Of a stretch of DNA of 64,000 bases, positions 45,476-57,200 are shown piece after piece. Every line of letters starts with the position of its first letter. The first letter of the stretch is position 1. Both the position numbers and the translations under genes were made by a program. The notes beneath the pieces were generated by a model. The model was not told the DNA's origin and searched no databases. It was given only the letters and a program-made list of their open reading frames with translations. The DNA is from Marchantia polymorpha subsp. ruderalis (lineage: Eukaryota; Streptophyta; Marchantiopsida; Marchantiales; Marchantiaceae): positions 7,852,001-7,916,000 of the forward strand of contig AP031354.1 of assembly GCA_037833965.1 (NCBI GenBank), written 5' to 3'.

Positions 45476-48250
45476 GAGTTCGATCGCTGACAGTTCTGAA
45501 GCATCGATAGAGAGAGTGGTGTCGGCTTGTAAATCGGTAAGGCAGGCAAAACCAACCCTGATGACAACCATTGGCTTGTTGCTCATGGTGTGTTTACAGA
45601 TGTGCTTCCTCGGGCTCTGGTCCTGGTCCTTCTCATACCTTCTTGTTTTGGCTTCCATATGAAGATGACAAGGAGGTCCATTGAAGCATCTGAGCTCACA
45701 ACCGCTTCCGCCTCTCAGAAATGTTCAGAGCAATTTGAGTTTGTGGCTTGTGCAGCACGGATTCAGCGTAGTTCAGAACTTAGTAGTCTGGCTTCTCAAA
45801 GAGGACTATGAGTATCTCTGACAAATGCAAGGGTGCGTGCGGTTGATGCAAGGTCTGTCAGGTGTAAAACATTGTAGCGTTCGTGACCAAGGAAAGTATA
45901 GGTTGTGAAAATGTATATAAATTAGATACATTCTTTGCTGACAATCAAGCCGAACAGACTATAACCCTTCATTGAGCATCGAATGCTGTCTATGGACACT
46001 GGGTTTGTTGGTTATGCTCCTTCACCCCACACTTGTCACTCACCCATGGACTTCTTATACAGCAGGCATTGCTTAATGGACCGGTTGGCATTAACTAGGT
46101 TTCGTTCTGGCAAAATAGGTCAGAGGATTTGACATTTATTTCTGTCAGAAAACCATACACTGGGATGTTTCTTGTCGATTCAGGAACTCCGAGTATGTCG
46201 AAGGAGAGTCAAGCAAACGATCTGGTCAAAGAGCTTATTGACACTGCAAAGTGTAGAACGAACTGGCTGTAAAAGACCTCAAACTAAGCAGTTCAAGGAT
46301 AGTATCTATCGAGACTTGAGCTTTCTGGGGGAACGATCAGCGCGATAGAGGGCTTAGGGACCAGAATTTTCTTTCCTTTTTGTCATAACTGTTGATTATT
46401 TAACCTGCATAGCCTAGGCATTGAGTTGAACAGAAAGGAACGAACGAGACTCAATTCAGGGATGAGTAGAGTTTGCTAGCATCTTCTTTTTCTGCTTCAG
46501 AGCTCCGTACTTGCTCAGCTATGGATGTCAAGGACAGAAAACGGCAAATTTGTAGAAATTGTTTCACGACACTAAAACCCTAGATTGACGCTGGTGCTCG
46601 TTCCACGTTTTGAGTAGCTTTTGTTAGATCCTTGTAAACACTATCAATCAGCATTAGCATAGCACAGGCTACTAACCTGTCGATTTCCGCTCTTTTATAT
46701 GTACTTGTCCTCAATGTCATTGAGACAATGTCAACTGTGGAGAAGCTTGACAACTGAACGTGTCCAGTAACCAGACAGTGGGTTTACAGTACAGTACTTC
46801 AGACTCGTCAAATTTCTCATGTTGAGATGCCTGAAACCTCCAGGATATGAGAGTGCTGCGCTCAGAATTTTACTTCCACGTCCCCTTGATGATGAGAGTT
46901 CTTTTCTTCCTCAGGTCTATATGGTCGAGTCTTAAATAGGGTCGTGGAACAAGAGTTGTTAAGAACCTGTTAATCAATCTAGAACCTACTCAGTTTGCTG
47001 GACTCTAAGAATAAGACTTTATACCTCGATGCATTATTTGCAAACAGGTTCTACCAGGAAGGTAGCAAGAGTGACTCCACTGCAAACAGTGCAGTGCGCG
47101 TGCATTTCCAGTACGAGTATTTGTGAATTTACGACTATTTCGTGGCCTTTAGGTGAGAAGTCATAAGATTCATACGCACAATAATTGAAATATAATCTTC
47201 AAGTGGTAACCATACACTCTACAAGAGGCATGAAAGAATTTAAGATATCGCTCAGAGGAGTTTTAAGCGATGAATGTAATTTGAACACTGCAATACTAGT
47301 AGGCTCTAACCTCAATTGCAGTTTGGTTACTTCTACGGTTACTACGAACTCCCAGACTGTTTGAACACCTTGTCGCAGTATCATGGCAACGGGCTCATGA
47401 GGTACTGTTATGTTCACTGGATCCTAGAAGGTAAACTGAAATTTTCATGAATACGAGGAAGTAAAGAGTGTTGCACACTTCAAGGCTTGACTAATTCGAA
47501 ACCCGAGTTGTCATAGATTCGAGCTAATGCAGGAATACTTGTGGACTGAGGATGTCAAAGTCTCAGTGTTTTTAAATTCCATCTCAATCTAGTTGTCATT
47601 TTCCTTGAAAGTATCCACCCAAAGTCATATCATGTAGTAAGACTCGGTAAGATCCACCAAATCCTAGCAGAATAATCTAAGTTTTTGCTAAGTTCTTTGC
47701 TGTTCGTAGCATCAATTTTTAAGACACTAGAGCTCGATAAGAACTCACGTGCGAGTAAATGTACTTCGATGGTTGGCATAGTAAGAATAATCGTTACTTA
47801 GGCTCATACCTCCAAAACAATCATTCTTAATTGATAATTTAGCCTTAGTAATGTCAAACATGAATCTTATTTGTTGTCTTCAGTTCTATATCTGTGACCA
47901 TGTTTGATCTCTGTCTTCTCCATGAAGATGATTAGCTATGTAACCGGTCACGATAATCCACCAGGTCATATTTCCCTTTCTATCTCAAGCCCAAGCTTGA
48001 GAAGATATAAGCTTCAGAGTGTGTAAAGAACAAGTGTTCAAGGATCTCCATATCTGGAATATGGTTCTGTCTGCATCCAGCTGAAGCGGAGTAAAACTCA
48101 GCAGCCAGTGAAAAGGTCGGCAGCAAGACATACCATGCGGGATTGGGTTCGAGAATCTTCACGGAACATGCGTACATGATGGAAAATACTCAAACATCCA
48201 ACACCGACACATAAGGCCATGCGACTCCACTTTCGTCCCCGTAGCAGAAG
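45476..48250. other. 3' flank and intergenic spacer
   Basis: About 2.8 kb with medium GC and only short frames. The first few hundred bases are probably the 3' UTR of the membrane-protein gene. Nothing else is recognised. Confidence 0.5.
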
Positions 48251-48303
48251 TATGCAACAGCTTGGAAGCAGGGCGCTCAAAGCCTCAAGCAGGATGCCTG
48301 CCT

Positions 48304-48330
48304 GCTTTGCTTGCTTGCTTGCTTGCTACC
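48304..48330. repeat. (GCTT)n microsatellite
   Basis: Five or more GCTT units in a row at the start of the GC-rich block. Confidence 0.8.
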
Positions 48331-49560
48331 CTCCAGGACACAATGCGGGCCACATGCCACGAAGCACTTAGCCCGTCCTCTGATACCACGGCATTTTGTA
48401 TCGCCTTCGTAGTCGCCCGATGGGGGACCTGCCGTGGCAAAGCGTTCCGAAGCGACCTTCCGAGCGACCTTCCGAGCTCGAGCGTGCTGGCCATGTGCAT
48501 GGAGGAGGGGGGATGATTTGCATGCCCTTTGGCCAGTCAAAAAAAAATAAAAATCATCGACCGAGCAGTTCTCCGAAAAAAATTCCTCGCATTTCCAAGT
48601 GTGAGACACTCGCGCACGAAAAGTCGACTTTGTTCGGTACACAGGGCACACCGGCCGACCGTTCAGGTGCCCATCATGTCCATGAGGCAACCAACCACAG
48701 GCGCCGCTGTGAACCCGGCCACAGTAATCGTAGTCGACCGAGAGAGGAAGGAAGGAAGGCCCGGTCTACGATCCCTCCCCCGCCTGCCCCTAAAGCTTCC
48801 AGACTATTTTCAGCAGCAGCAGCTGCTGCGCGATCGTTCGAGTGTTGCGTGCGCCACCTGATCAATCATTTACGGTCAGGCTAGAGCCCGTAAACAAATG
48901 TGACTTCATCCGCCAAAGGATCGACGAACCGCGAGCCGGCACATGAAGACTCATGCACCGGCTTAATCATTCCCTCCGGACCTGGTTCCTGATTCCTGGT
49001 TTGCCAAGAACGACGTGCAGGACCGAGGGAGGGAGGGAAGGCGACGGGGGGAAGAAGATCGGGGAACCCCCCTGCTCATGGAACTTGCATAAAGAGTCAA
49101 CTTCCGAGCAGAGCCGAGTGTCCACAATTATTGGGAGGGTGGCACTGGATGAGATCGACGGCCTCGATCGCATCGCCACCTCTGACGTCGATCCTCTGCG
49201 TGCGGGCGCACATGTGCGATTCGGGCAGATGGCACTCCGGGGCTTCGTTTGCTGCCCGCTGCCCGCTGACATGGCGCAAGAGCCCCATTCGGCCGAACCC
49301 GGGGACTCTTTCGGATTCGGATCGTGTGGCTTTGGAGGGGCGAGATCGGAAGATCGGGCAGATGGAAGCCATGCCCGAGCTCAGCCTCGCTCCACTGAGG
49401 GCCGGTCGCTCGATTTCCGTCGCCGTGGCCTTTCAGGCGAGCTGATGTGGCCAGAGGGGGATTGGGACGATCCCATTGAAGGCTTCAGCGACTTGGAGGC
49501 GAGATCGCGGGCCTACTGCCTGATCCGGTTTCAGGTGTCTTCAGGTTCCGACAGAGCCCC
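48331..49560. other. GC-rich block, no supported gene
   Basis: Open frames are long in several phases on both strands at once, as expected from high GC and few stops. They contain no recognisable domain, are rich in Arg, Ser and Pro in all phases, and include simple GGGAGGGA repeats near 49,026. Confidence 0.5.
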
Positions 49561-49583
49561 GAGAGCGCAACGCAGCTACGCGG

Positions 49584-50226
49584 TCAGTCGGTTCCCTCAA
49601 AGGGAAAGGTCGGGCGGGTGGGCGGGCGGAGCATAACGGACATGATGGAGGCGGAGATCCATCTGTCGTCACGGAGCCGGGTCGAGCTGCTGACGCTGGA
49701 TTCATTCTCCAGCTGCCAGCGCAGCAGAGTCGGCGACCTAGATTCGGGTGCATCAGCGCCCTCCGCGCGGGCCTTGAACGGCGCGGGCCCCTCGCTGGCC
49801 ACCTCGGACCGCGACACGTCATTGTCGCATTTCTCTTGTGGCAGCGGAGGTGGCCCCTTCCGGTTGTCATGTCAGGCAGTGCTCTCTATACGGAGCGGTA
49901 CTACGCCTGCGAGGTGGTAGGCCGGTCGCCCATCATTGTGAGTCCTCTCGTACCGCCGGTAGCAGTTCGCGCTTCATGAGTGCTGCGAATCGCGATTTTG
50001 AGGTGGCGCCAGCCTCTTGGCCACAATCCTCGGCCTCGAGCTTCGCATCCTCGCTGCCCGCTTCGAACTGGTGCAGACTCGCAGCTCCTTTTCTTCTTGA
50101 GCTGAGAGACAAAAAATCTGTGCGTCGTTTCAACGCTTTTCTCAATGCCTCCATTTTCCGTCGACAAGCGTCCGCACCGCAGATTGCCAGGGCCTGCTCC
50201 AGTCCAACAACCTTCGCAGATTCCAT
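49584..50226 (-). CDS. possible small spliced gene of unknown function
   Basis: An ATG at 50226 opens MESAKVVGLEQALAICGAD and continues with a Lys/Arg- and Glu-rich, helix-prone stretch. A possible donor (GCG/GTACGAG near 49,953) and acceptor (CACAAG near 49,833) would join it to a second frame that ends with a stop at 49584. I do not recognise the protein. An upstream in-frame ATG at 50337 is an alternative start. The high GC of the area makes chance frames likely. Confidence 0.25.
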
Positions 50227-50339
50227 AATTAGGTGTGTTATGTTCTCCTGCGACGACCGTAAATTCGTCCCATCTTTATTACGGGCGCGGTGTGTTGTAA
50301 ACCGACATGTTGCCGAACTAATCGTGGTTACTTGCATTC

Positions 50340-51588
50340 AAAGCCTTGGGTACCACGTACGTTATGATTGTACGATCGCTCAACATTACCTGTCGATCTC
50401 GCGACCGTGCATGCGGTGCTCCATACAAACAACACCTGACATTTCACGGCGCCCGCATCATATTTGCGGGTGCCACTGACTCAACAACACCTCTCCGCAA
50501 CAATGTCAACTGCTTCAGAGCCCATGAGTATGAGATTCACCAGAATTTCAGGCTTAGTAATAGTGTATAAATTTATTCAGGATTTAACAGTTTCGCATTT
50601 TCCTACAAATCGACTCGTCCAGACGTCGAAACTACGTACTTCTTCTCGGGTCCGAAACATCATGACTACTTCTAATCCCCCAGGTAACAATGAACTCGAG
50701 CATATCTCGATTCACACTCGGCTCAAATAAAAACATCTAAAAGCAAGCCCTTCATCGCTTCATTGCCTTCAACTTTCCCTGCCGACTGAAACCGAGCACC
50801 TGTCGCGATGACGCTGGGACACTTGACTCGACCGAGTTCCACCATGCTATTTCATACGGTGGCGCAAAATATATGACAATCAAACCTTTGCGACTTCTTG
50901 TAGTATAAACAGTAAGAGTGGGAGTATCTCCAGAGCTGTGTAAAAGCGTTGTCAATAAAAGAGAACATCTACTCGGAAAACGTGGCTGCATTCGCTATTT
51001 CATGAGTACACCTCACAGTGACCTCAAAAGCTCCACGGCCCATGCGCTAACTGGCTCGCACTATTAGCGTATCTACTGAACCTGTGCCTGGGACAAATCC
51101 CCAATCTAGCGAACTTTGTCGTAGGTGGATGGTAGCTACGTCCGTATGAAAAGTTCCCAATTAGACAAAGTCTAGAGATTAGTCCCAACAACATTAACTG
51201 CTCCCAGTTTCCACGTACGACACAGGCCCGGGAGACATTAGAACAAAGACCTAATCTGAAACACACAGCAACCCGTCATTAAGTAAAGGGTGATACAAAA
51301 TAACATGCACACGGAAAGGTTACACAAATTCGAATTTTTTTTATATTTCAGGCTCAAGGCCCAGAAAGTTGAATTTGCGGCCAGCGAGAGCTCGACCTCT
51401 TTGGACATGAATTCAGAAAGAGCGAAGACGTGACTTACGTCGTATAATGAGAAGTAGAGTACGTCTTCAATGGCAACTTCAAGTGTAGCACGCTCTACAA
51501 CCATCTTCATCGAGAAATATCACGTGAAAATTTCTCTTCAGACTACCTTGTCCTTTCTTCGACTCGAAAAGCTGGACTTCCACGACAT
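50340..51588. other. spacer and probable 3' UTR of the F-box gene
   Basis: No domain-bearing frame. The F-box gene on the minus strand ends at 51589, so its 3' UTR lies here, probably within the first few hundred bases below that point. Confidence 0.5.
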
Positions 51589-52746
51589 TTACACTAGAGC
51601 ACCCACCCTTGGCTCGTAGAAGCAAAAGCTGTCGAATATGAAAGCCGAGCGGCCCATGTACAGCGAAGGTGAGATAGCAGGAAGAATATGCCAGGAGCCC
51701 GTGGCCAGGTTCCCCATTATAGCCCTATTCTTCTCACCTCTACTCGGATGCACGCAGATGAAATCCTCACAGGCCAGAAAATCATACGACCCCACAGAGG
51801 TAACGAACAGATCATTTGGCATCTTGTGTTCCAGCACCCACTCGTAGGTGGTCGGATTCAATTGCCATATGAACACTCCTCTGCCGCAGGTATCGGTCTC
51901 ACCAATCAACATGAGCCGGCCCCTGTTGCCGAACAGGCGGGGTATCCACTGCCGGAATGTCGGCCCTATGCAGACGGGCAGATCCAATCCATACGCCTCC
52001 AAGGATTCCCTCCCGTCATATTTGTATAGTACTACGTTTTTCGAGTTCGAGATGACATGTTTCTGTGCCAAGAACAAAAGATGTCCATTCAGAGCAAATG
52101 CATTTTTGAAGCGGACGCCCTGTGGAAAGCCCCTGGTCATAAACCATTGCTTCTTCAAAGAATCGTAAATTTGTATTCTAGGAAAAGTCGGTACAGGCTC
52201 ACCGCCTGTACCTTTCTTTTGAAGTTCTTCCGCTATGATGAAGTACTGTCCCAGGCCCATATCGTCCACGACCATTTGGCGGACATCGAAATGAGACCAA
52301 TCCAGACCGGGAATTCGTCTCTCCGTCTTGGTCAAGGGATTCAAAATGTAGAGACATTTTCCATCGATGGATTGCTGCGTGGTCAAAAACAATCCTCTCG
52401 TGCTGGAAATTACAGATGCGTGCACGGACTGAAGAAGATGGAATGGTCGCCACTTGCGTAATTGTAAATCAAAAGACAAGAGTGGTCTAGAGGAATCGGC
52501 ATCCCACAGTAAGTAAGGCACGGAGGCCGGACTCATTGCGTTTTGAGTTTCGTATGCGGACGAGATACTCTGAAATTCGAGGTCTTCCAAAATCGTATTC
52601 CACCGCTTGCAGACACACCGGAGCAATAGTAGATTACGCACTGGCAATTTTCCCAGAATTTTGCAGACAACTTCCTTGGAGATGTACTTGCCGCCCATCA
52701 TAAGCCCCTCATCGTTGCTACTGCTGCTTGTGCTAGAGGATTCCAT
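51589..52746 (-). CDS. F-box protein
   Basis: An intronless 385-residue frame from an ATG followed by a Ser-rich leader (residues 2-11). An F-box lies at about residues 20-60 (KYISKEVVCKILGKLPVRNL, then LLLRCVCKRWNTIL), with the typical LPVRxLLxxRxVCKxW pattern. The rest has repeated strand-like segments ending in short hydrophobic runs (for example CLYILNPLTKTERRIPGL, GVFIWQLNPTTYEWV), as in plant F-box proteins with a kelch-like or FBA-type substrate-binding part. Plant F-box proteins act as substrate adaptors of SCF ubiquitin ligases through SKP1; the target is unknown. The frame looks whole. Confidence 0.85.
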   Translation of the reverse strand: MESSSTSSSSNDEGLMMGGKYISKEVVCKILGKLPVRNLLLLRCVCKRWNTILEDLEFQSISSAYETQNAMSPASVPYLLWDADSSRPLLSFDLQLRKWRPFHLLQSVHASVISSTRGLFLTTQQSIDGKCLYILNPLTKTERRIPGLDWSHFDVRQMVVDDMGLGQYFIIAEELQKKGTGGEPVPTFPRIQIYDSLKKQWFMTRGFPQGVRFKNAFALNGHLLFLAQKHVISNSKNVVLYKYDGRESLEAYGLDLPVCIGPTFRQWIPRLFGNRGRLMLIGETDTCGRGVFIWQLNPTTYEWVLEHKMPNDLFVTSVGSYDFLACEDFICVHPSRGEKNRAIMGNLATGSWHILPAISPSLYMGRSAFIFDSFCFYEPRVGALV

Positions 52747-54200
52747 ACTTCTAACCTAATGCTTGCCAAGTTCACGCCGATGTGCTCCTTAAGACAACCT
52801 TCTCGAGAACCTGCTGAGACTCATCCGAAACTTCTCATCTAAACCTTTCCTTAAGAGGGCTTAAACCCCAACCTTCCAGCCGCGTTATGCTCACCTTCAT
52901 TTTCAATGTTGCTATCTGAATGGCCAACAGCTCGTTCCTCAAAGCAGTAAGAATCTTCCTCGCTGCGATGTGTAATAGACAGTTCAATGTTAGACCATAA
53001 ACCCGCACAAGAAATGATGACTCAGTTCGTTGTTTTCCTCAGATGGTGTCGAAATCTTGTTCCTGGAAGTGCGTACCGGCCTGCATGCTGCACAGCTGAA
53101 ATTACAAAATCATCCTCATTCCTGTACTACTTTGACTCGCTTACAGCAGTGGCAAATGTTTCAGCTCGCTCTCTTCCCTCCGTTCCTTTTGCAGAACTCG
53201 ACCGCCCATCCCACAATCTACAAGACTGCAACCACAATTTCAATCCAACAGCGGTGGCAAATACTTTCCTCGCTTAGTCCCGGCTCCTTCACTTCCCTTC
53301 GCGTCCCCTTCTTCGTTGTTCCTGTCAATTGCCGTCCAGAAGCGAGAGCACGGGTCCAATGCGTGGTAGACGGACGAAATGGCTCGAGTATTTTGTGAGG
53401 ATCTTCTCCTCCTTTGTCGCGAGGGCGACCTCCTACAAAGTACAACGTTCCATGGCAAAATCGGTTGCATTGACTTCATCACGTAAGTGTGAGCTGCCCC
53501 CGCCCCCAGCTCACAGTGGCCCCCAAATAAAAAAATTCCCTCAGTGAAGAAGGCCAATCTGTTTATAGAAGTGTACTAACATGTGGCTATTTTGCAGAAG
53601 ACAACGACTCGAGAATTGCCGCGAATTTTTACGCACCGTCGATGTGTAAGGCGCTTTTGGCTGAGTCAAAAGCCAAAGCCAAAAGCGTTGCGGGAAAAGA
53701 AGAAAGCGAAAGAAGAAAGCTCACAAGAGCGTGACATCTGGAGACCCGAGAGGAGAACATGTGGCGGTCTTAAAGTTCGACGAAAGCGTGTCAAAGTTCG
53801 CTTCGCTGCCCACCTGGACACGATAAAGCTTGGGCCTGAAAAAGCTGACAGTAGCCTCTGACCTGAACAGCTCATGCTAATTTCACCCCGTTGGATATGC
53901 CCCTGCGACCTAGCGTCAGGCGACACGTACCCATAGCCAAGAGCCCGGCTTCTTACAAAAGGACAGACGAATTCAAGAGCAGAGGGACCAATACGCCTAG
54001 CAAACTGCGGGAGAGCGAGACACCTCTTCGCCATCTTTATGGACCCCGTACGCCCGACTGTCCCCATCACCCTCTTGGGCAGCTTCCATGGACCTCGCCT
54101 TCCAGAACCATGCCTCCTCCGTTCATCATGATACCGGATTCACAAGCTCCCTCTATACCCCCAGCCGGGCCTCGGGAGAGATCCCACATTCACGATAATT
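52747..54200. other. upstream region of the F-box gene and intergenic DNA
   Basis: Probably contains the minus-strand promoter of the F-box gene directly after 52,746. Several overlapping frames at 53.0-54.2 kb in both strands lack ATG starts or recognisable domains. I see no second gene. Confidence 0.5.
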
Positions 54201-57200
54201 TGGGATTTTAAGAACGAAACATAAGTATGAGGTCCCTGGCCACACGCTCCCTTCAAGTACTCGTGTTGTCGCATTTATATTGTTCTTGGGAGGTCGATGA
54301 GAGACAAGGAGTGTTGTCATTACTGTAGAAGCCTGTATGGGTACCATTAGTACAGGACTGGGATGTTAAAACAGAACAAGAGAGGTTTTCAAATTTGAAC
54401 ACATCTAACCCGATAGGAGGGACCTGTGCATTAAATTCTCATTCATACTCCTCACCGGTTCACTGGTCCAGGATGAGAATATTCATATCTGTATCTTGTT
54501 TTCGGTCCAAATCAATAGAACTGGTCACGTTTACCTTTAGCTCTCACTATTTTTCCGAGATACCCTACAAAAAATTATCTGGAAATACACTTTACTGTAG
54601 TTATGTATAAAATTGGCACGGCTACCCATAACTTGGGTTTGTCCTTTAAGGAAAATGATGAATGGTTTATCTATTGAGACGAAAATCCAACGTGTGTGCT
54701 GTAAGAGGACCAAAATTGGTCTGTTGTACAGAAAACACAACCTGCACAATGGTATAACGACTCAAAAGACAAGCTGGAACTTTTATGCTACACAGTTCAT
54801 TTTGAGTTGACAGCTTGTGTAATTAAGGTTTATACTCCACTCGCTTATATTCTCTCTTCGTAGGTTTCTACAGCAGAAAATTGAAATTCTGATGGCCACA
54901 CTTTACATGGGAGATGTTCTATACTTTGTGTCAGGTACTGTACGATACAACTGATATGGAAATCATGTGCTAAATCTACCATCAATGTAATGAAGGTGAT
55001 ATAATCAGCTAATTCACCTTCACCAAGCTTGAGACCCTATCACCAAATTATAAGGGAAACTGTTCAATGTCAGCCAGCTTCACAAATTAGTATTCTGTAC
55101 AAGCTAACTCGCTCCGGACTTCCTCGCCATATCCAGGCTATATTTGGCAAACTCAACAGTTCAGGCTACTTAAGCCATACCATTGCTCGACATTTTATCT
55201 CTTCCAACAATCATGTACAGTATGTCATTACGACAAGTACGTAATTGTACATAGTCACAAAGCACAGCATTATTGATACACTTGTATTTAATGCAAGTCC
55301 AAAGCGCTTTATTCAAATTATAAGATATTTTTTAAGGTGTGCATACTTTCACTCTAAATTTAGATATAGTTACTCGTACTGTTATATAAAAAGTAATTCA
55401 TACATATATCTAATTTTAGAGGTGAGAATCATATTATAATGAGGAATAAAATGAACTGCCAAACTGAAGTATTGTTGCTTATAAAATTGATGGTAAAATA
55501 CAATATCTAGCTGCGTCTGATATACTTTTCAATTGCTATATGCTTGTAATATCATATCAAGATTCAGCTTTTCTCTCAAATTCTTTATCTTTTGACTAAG
55601 TATATAAGTCAAATACATATACAAATTCTTATCTCCATTCATTTTATTTTCAATAGAGGCTTCATTTCATCAAGCAACTACTCTAATCTTATTTAATTGC
55701 ACCTACGTATCTTATTTCACATTGTCATTGAACTTTTGTCTAAATGTCTACAATTTTTTCATTAGCTTAGATGTCAAGAAATATGTACCGCTCTTTCTGA
55801 TTTTCGTTTTTTCTCTTTAATTGTCCATCTCATGAGCAATTGCTCCAATTATTTTGCTTTTAAATGATTGCATATATACGTCCTATTTCTCTTTCTCATT
55901 CAACTTCTGTTTAGATCTCTACATCTCCTCATTTTTACATATCTGAAAAAATCATTATAACTCGATCTGAAACTCCATTCTTTCTCTTCAATTTCCATCT
56001 CATTAGACAAATGCTCATATCATTAATTGATTTCTTGTATATAGTTATGTCTATGTACCGCCGATAGTGGAAATCTGTCATCCATCTCCACTGCCTTCTC
56101 TTAACGGAAGTACTTCAGATATTGAATCTTCTCCTCATTCTGATCACACTTTGATCATGAGTCTCTAAAATGTTTTATAATTTAACATTTTGAATATCCC
56201 CTTCTGAGCCTTAACCTCGGCAGCCATTTTGTATTTCTAAACTTCTCTAAAGCTTGTACAGTCTTAGTGGATTATGACATCTTTATTTTCGCTCAATTCT
56301 ATGAGTGGTCTTCACCAAATCCATGAGAAATAATTGGATCTAGATTAGCCTGAAATATAACAAACCAGTCGATATGATTAACACAGAGTTCGCCTTTGAA
56401 TCTAAATTCTTGATATGATTACATTAAATAGAATCAAGTTCAGCCATAGTGTTATAGGGCACGTTTTGATGTCGATGGAATATTCAAGCAAGAAACAAAT
56501 ACACCATCGAGAGGTTCATTGACGAAACTCAGGATTAGGATGGGGCTAGGCCCCAATAGCATCACAATGGTCCATCATGTCCAAGCTTATGCATTTGTCA
56601 GTCTTCCCTCTTAATAATCTTGTCTCAAACGGACAAATAATCCGGAAATAGAAAGAAAAAAAAGTTATAGCTCTTGAATTCTTCTCAACTCGACCAACTC
56701 CAGTAATATATGACATGTAGTAAATTTAAACACTTCCATCAAACACTATACAGTAAGTCAGCGTTGTAATTTGGATACCAATGTTATCTTCACCACTCAA
56801 AGTACTAAATTTTTTACTCCCAAAGTTATGGTACACGTCCTCCTGGTTTTGGAAATAATCCCTTTTAAAGTGACTATTTGTTCCAAATTCCATCGTTTAT
56901 CAAACTATTGGATGAAGTCATGCAACTTGATTTTATCTCAAATATTTAACAATTATACAGTTTACATTATTTGGTGTCCATAGATCTTATATGTGCCACA
57001 ACCAGAGTGTAACAGTAAGTTTTAAGATATCACCTACGACATCAACTCACAATATCTCAAACATTTTTATGTTAATACACTCTAAAACATAGCTAACTCT
57101 ACAATCTTCTTGAAAATTTCAGTTGACTTCACTATGACAACTATATACTACTGTACCTCAAGTTTTAACATCAATCAAAAGTCACCTAACATAATTAAAG

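Noticed and set aside
48953-49636. 227-codon frame in the GC-rich block
   Set aside because: Long frames occur in several phases on both strands here because stops are rare. Composition is Arg/Gly/Ser-rich with no domain.
53583-53861. 92-codon Lys/Arg-rich frame
   Set aside because: Starts at GTG and has low-complexity basic composition; no support as a gene.
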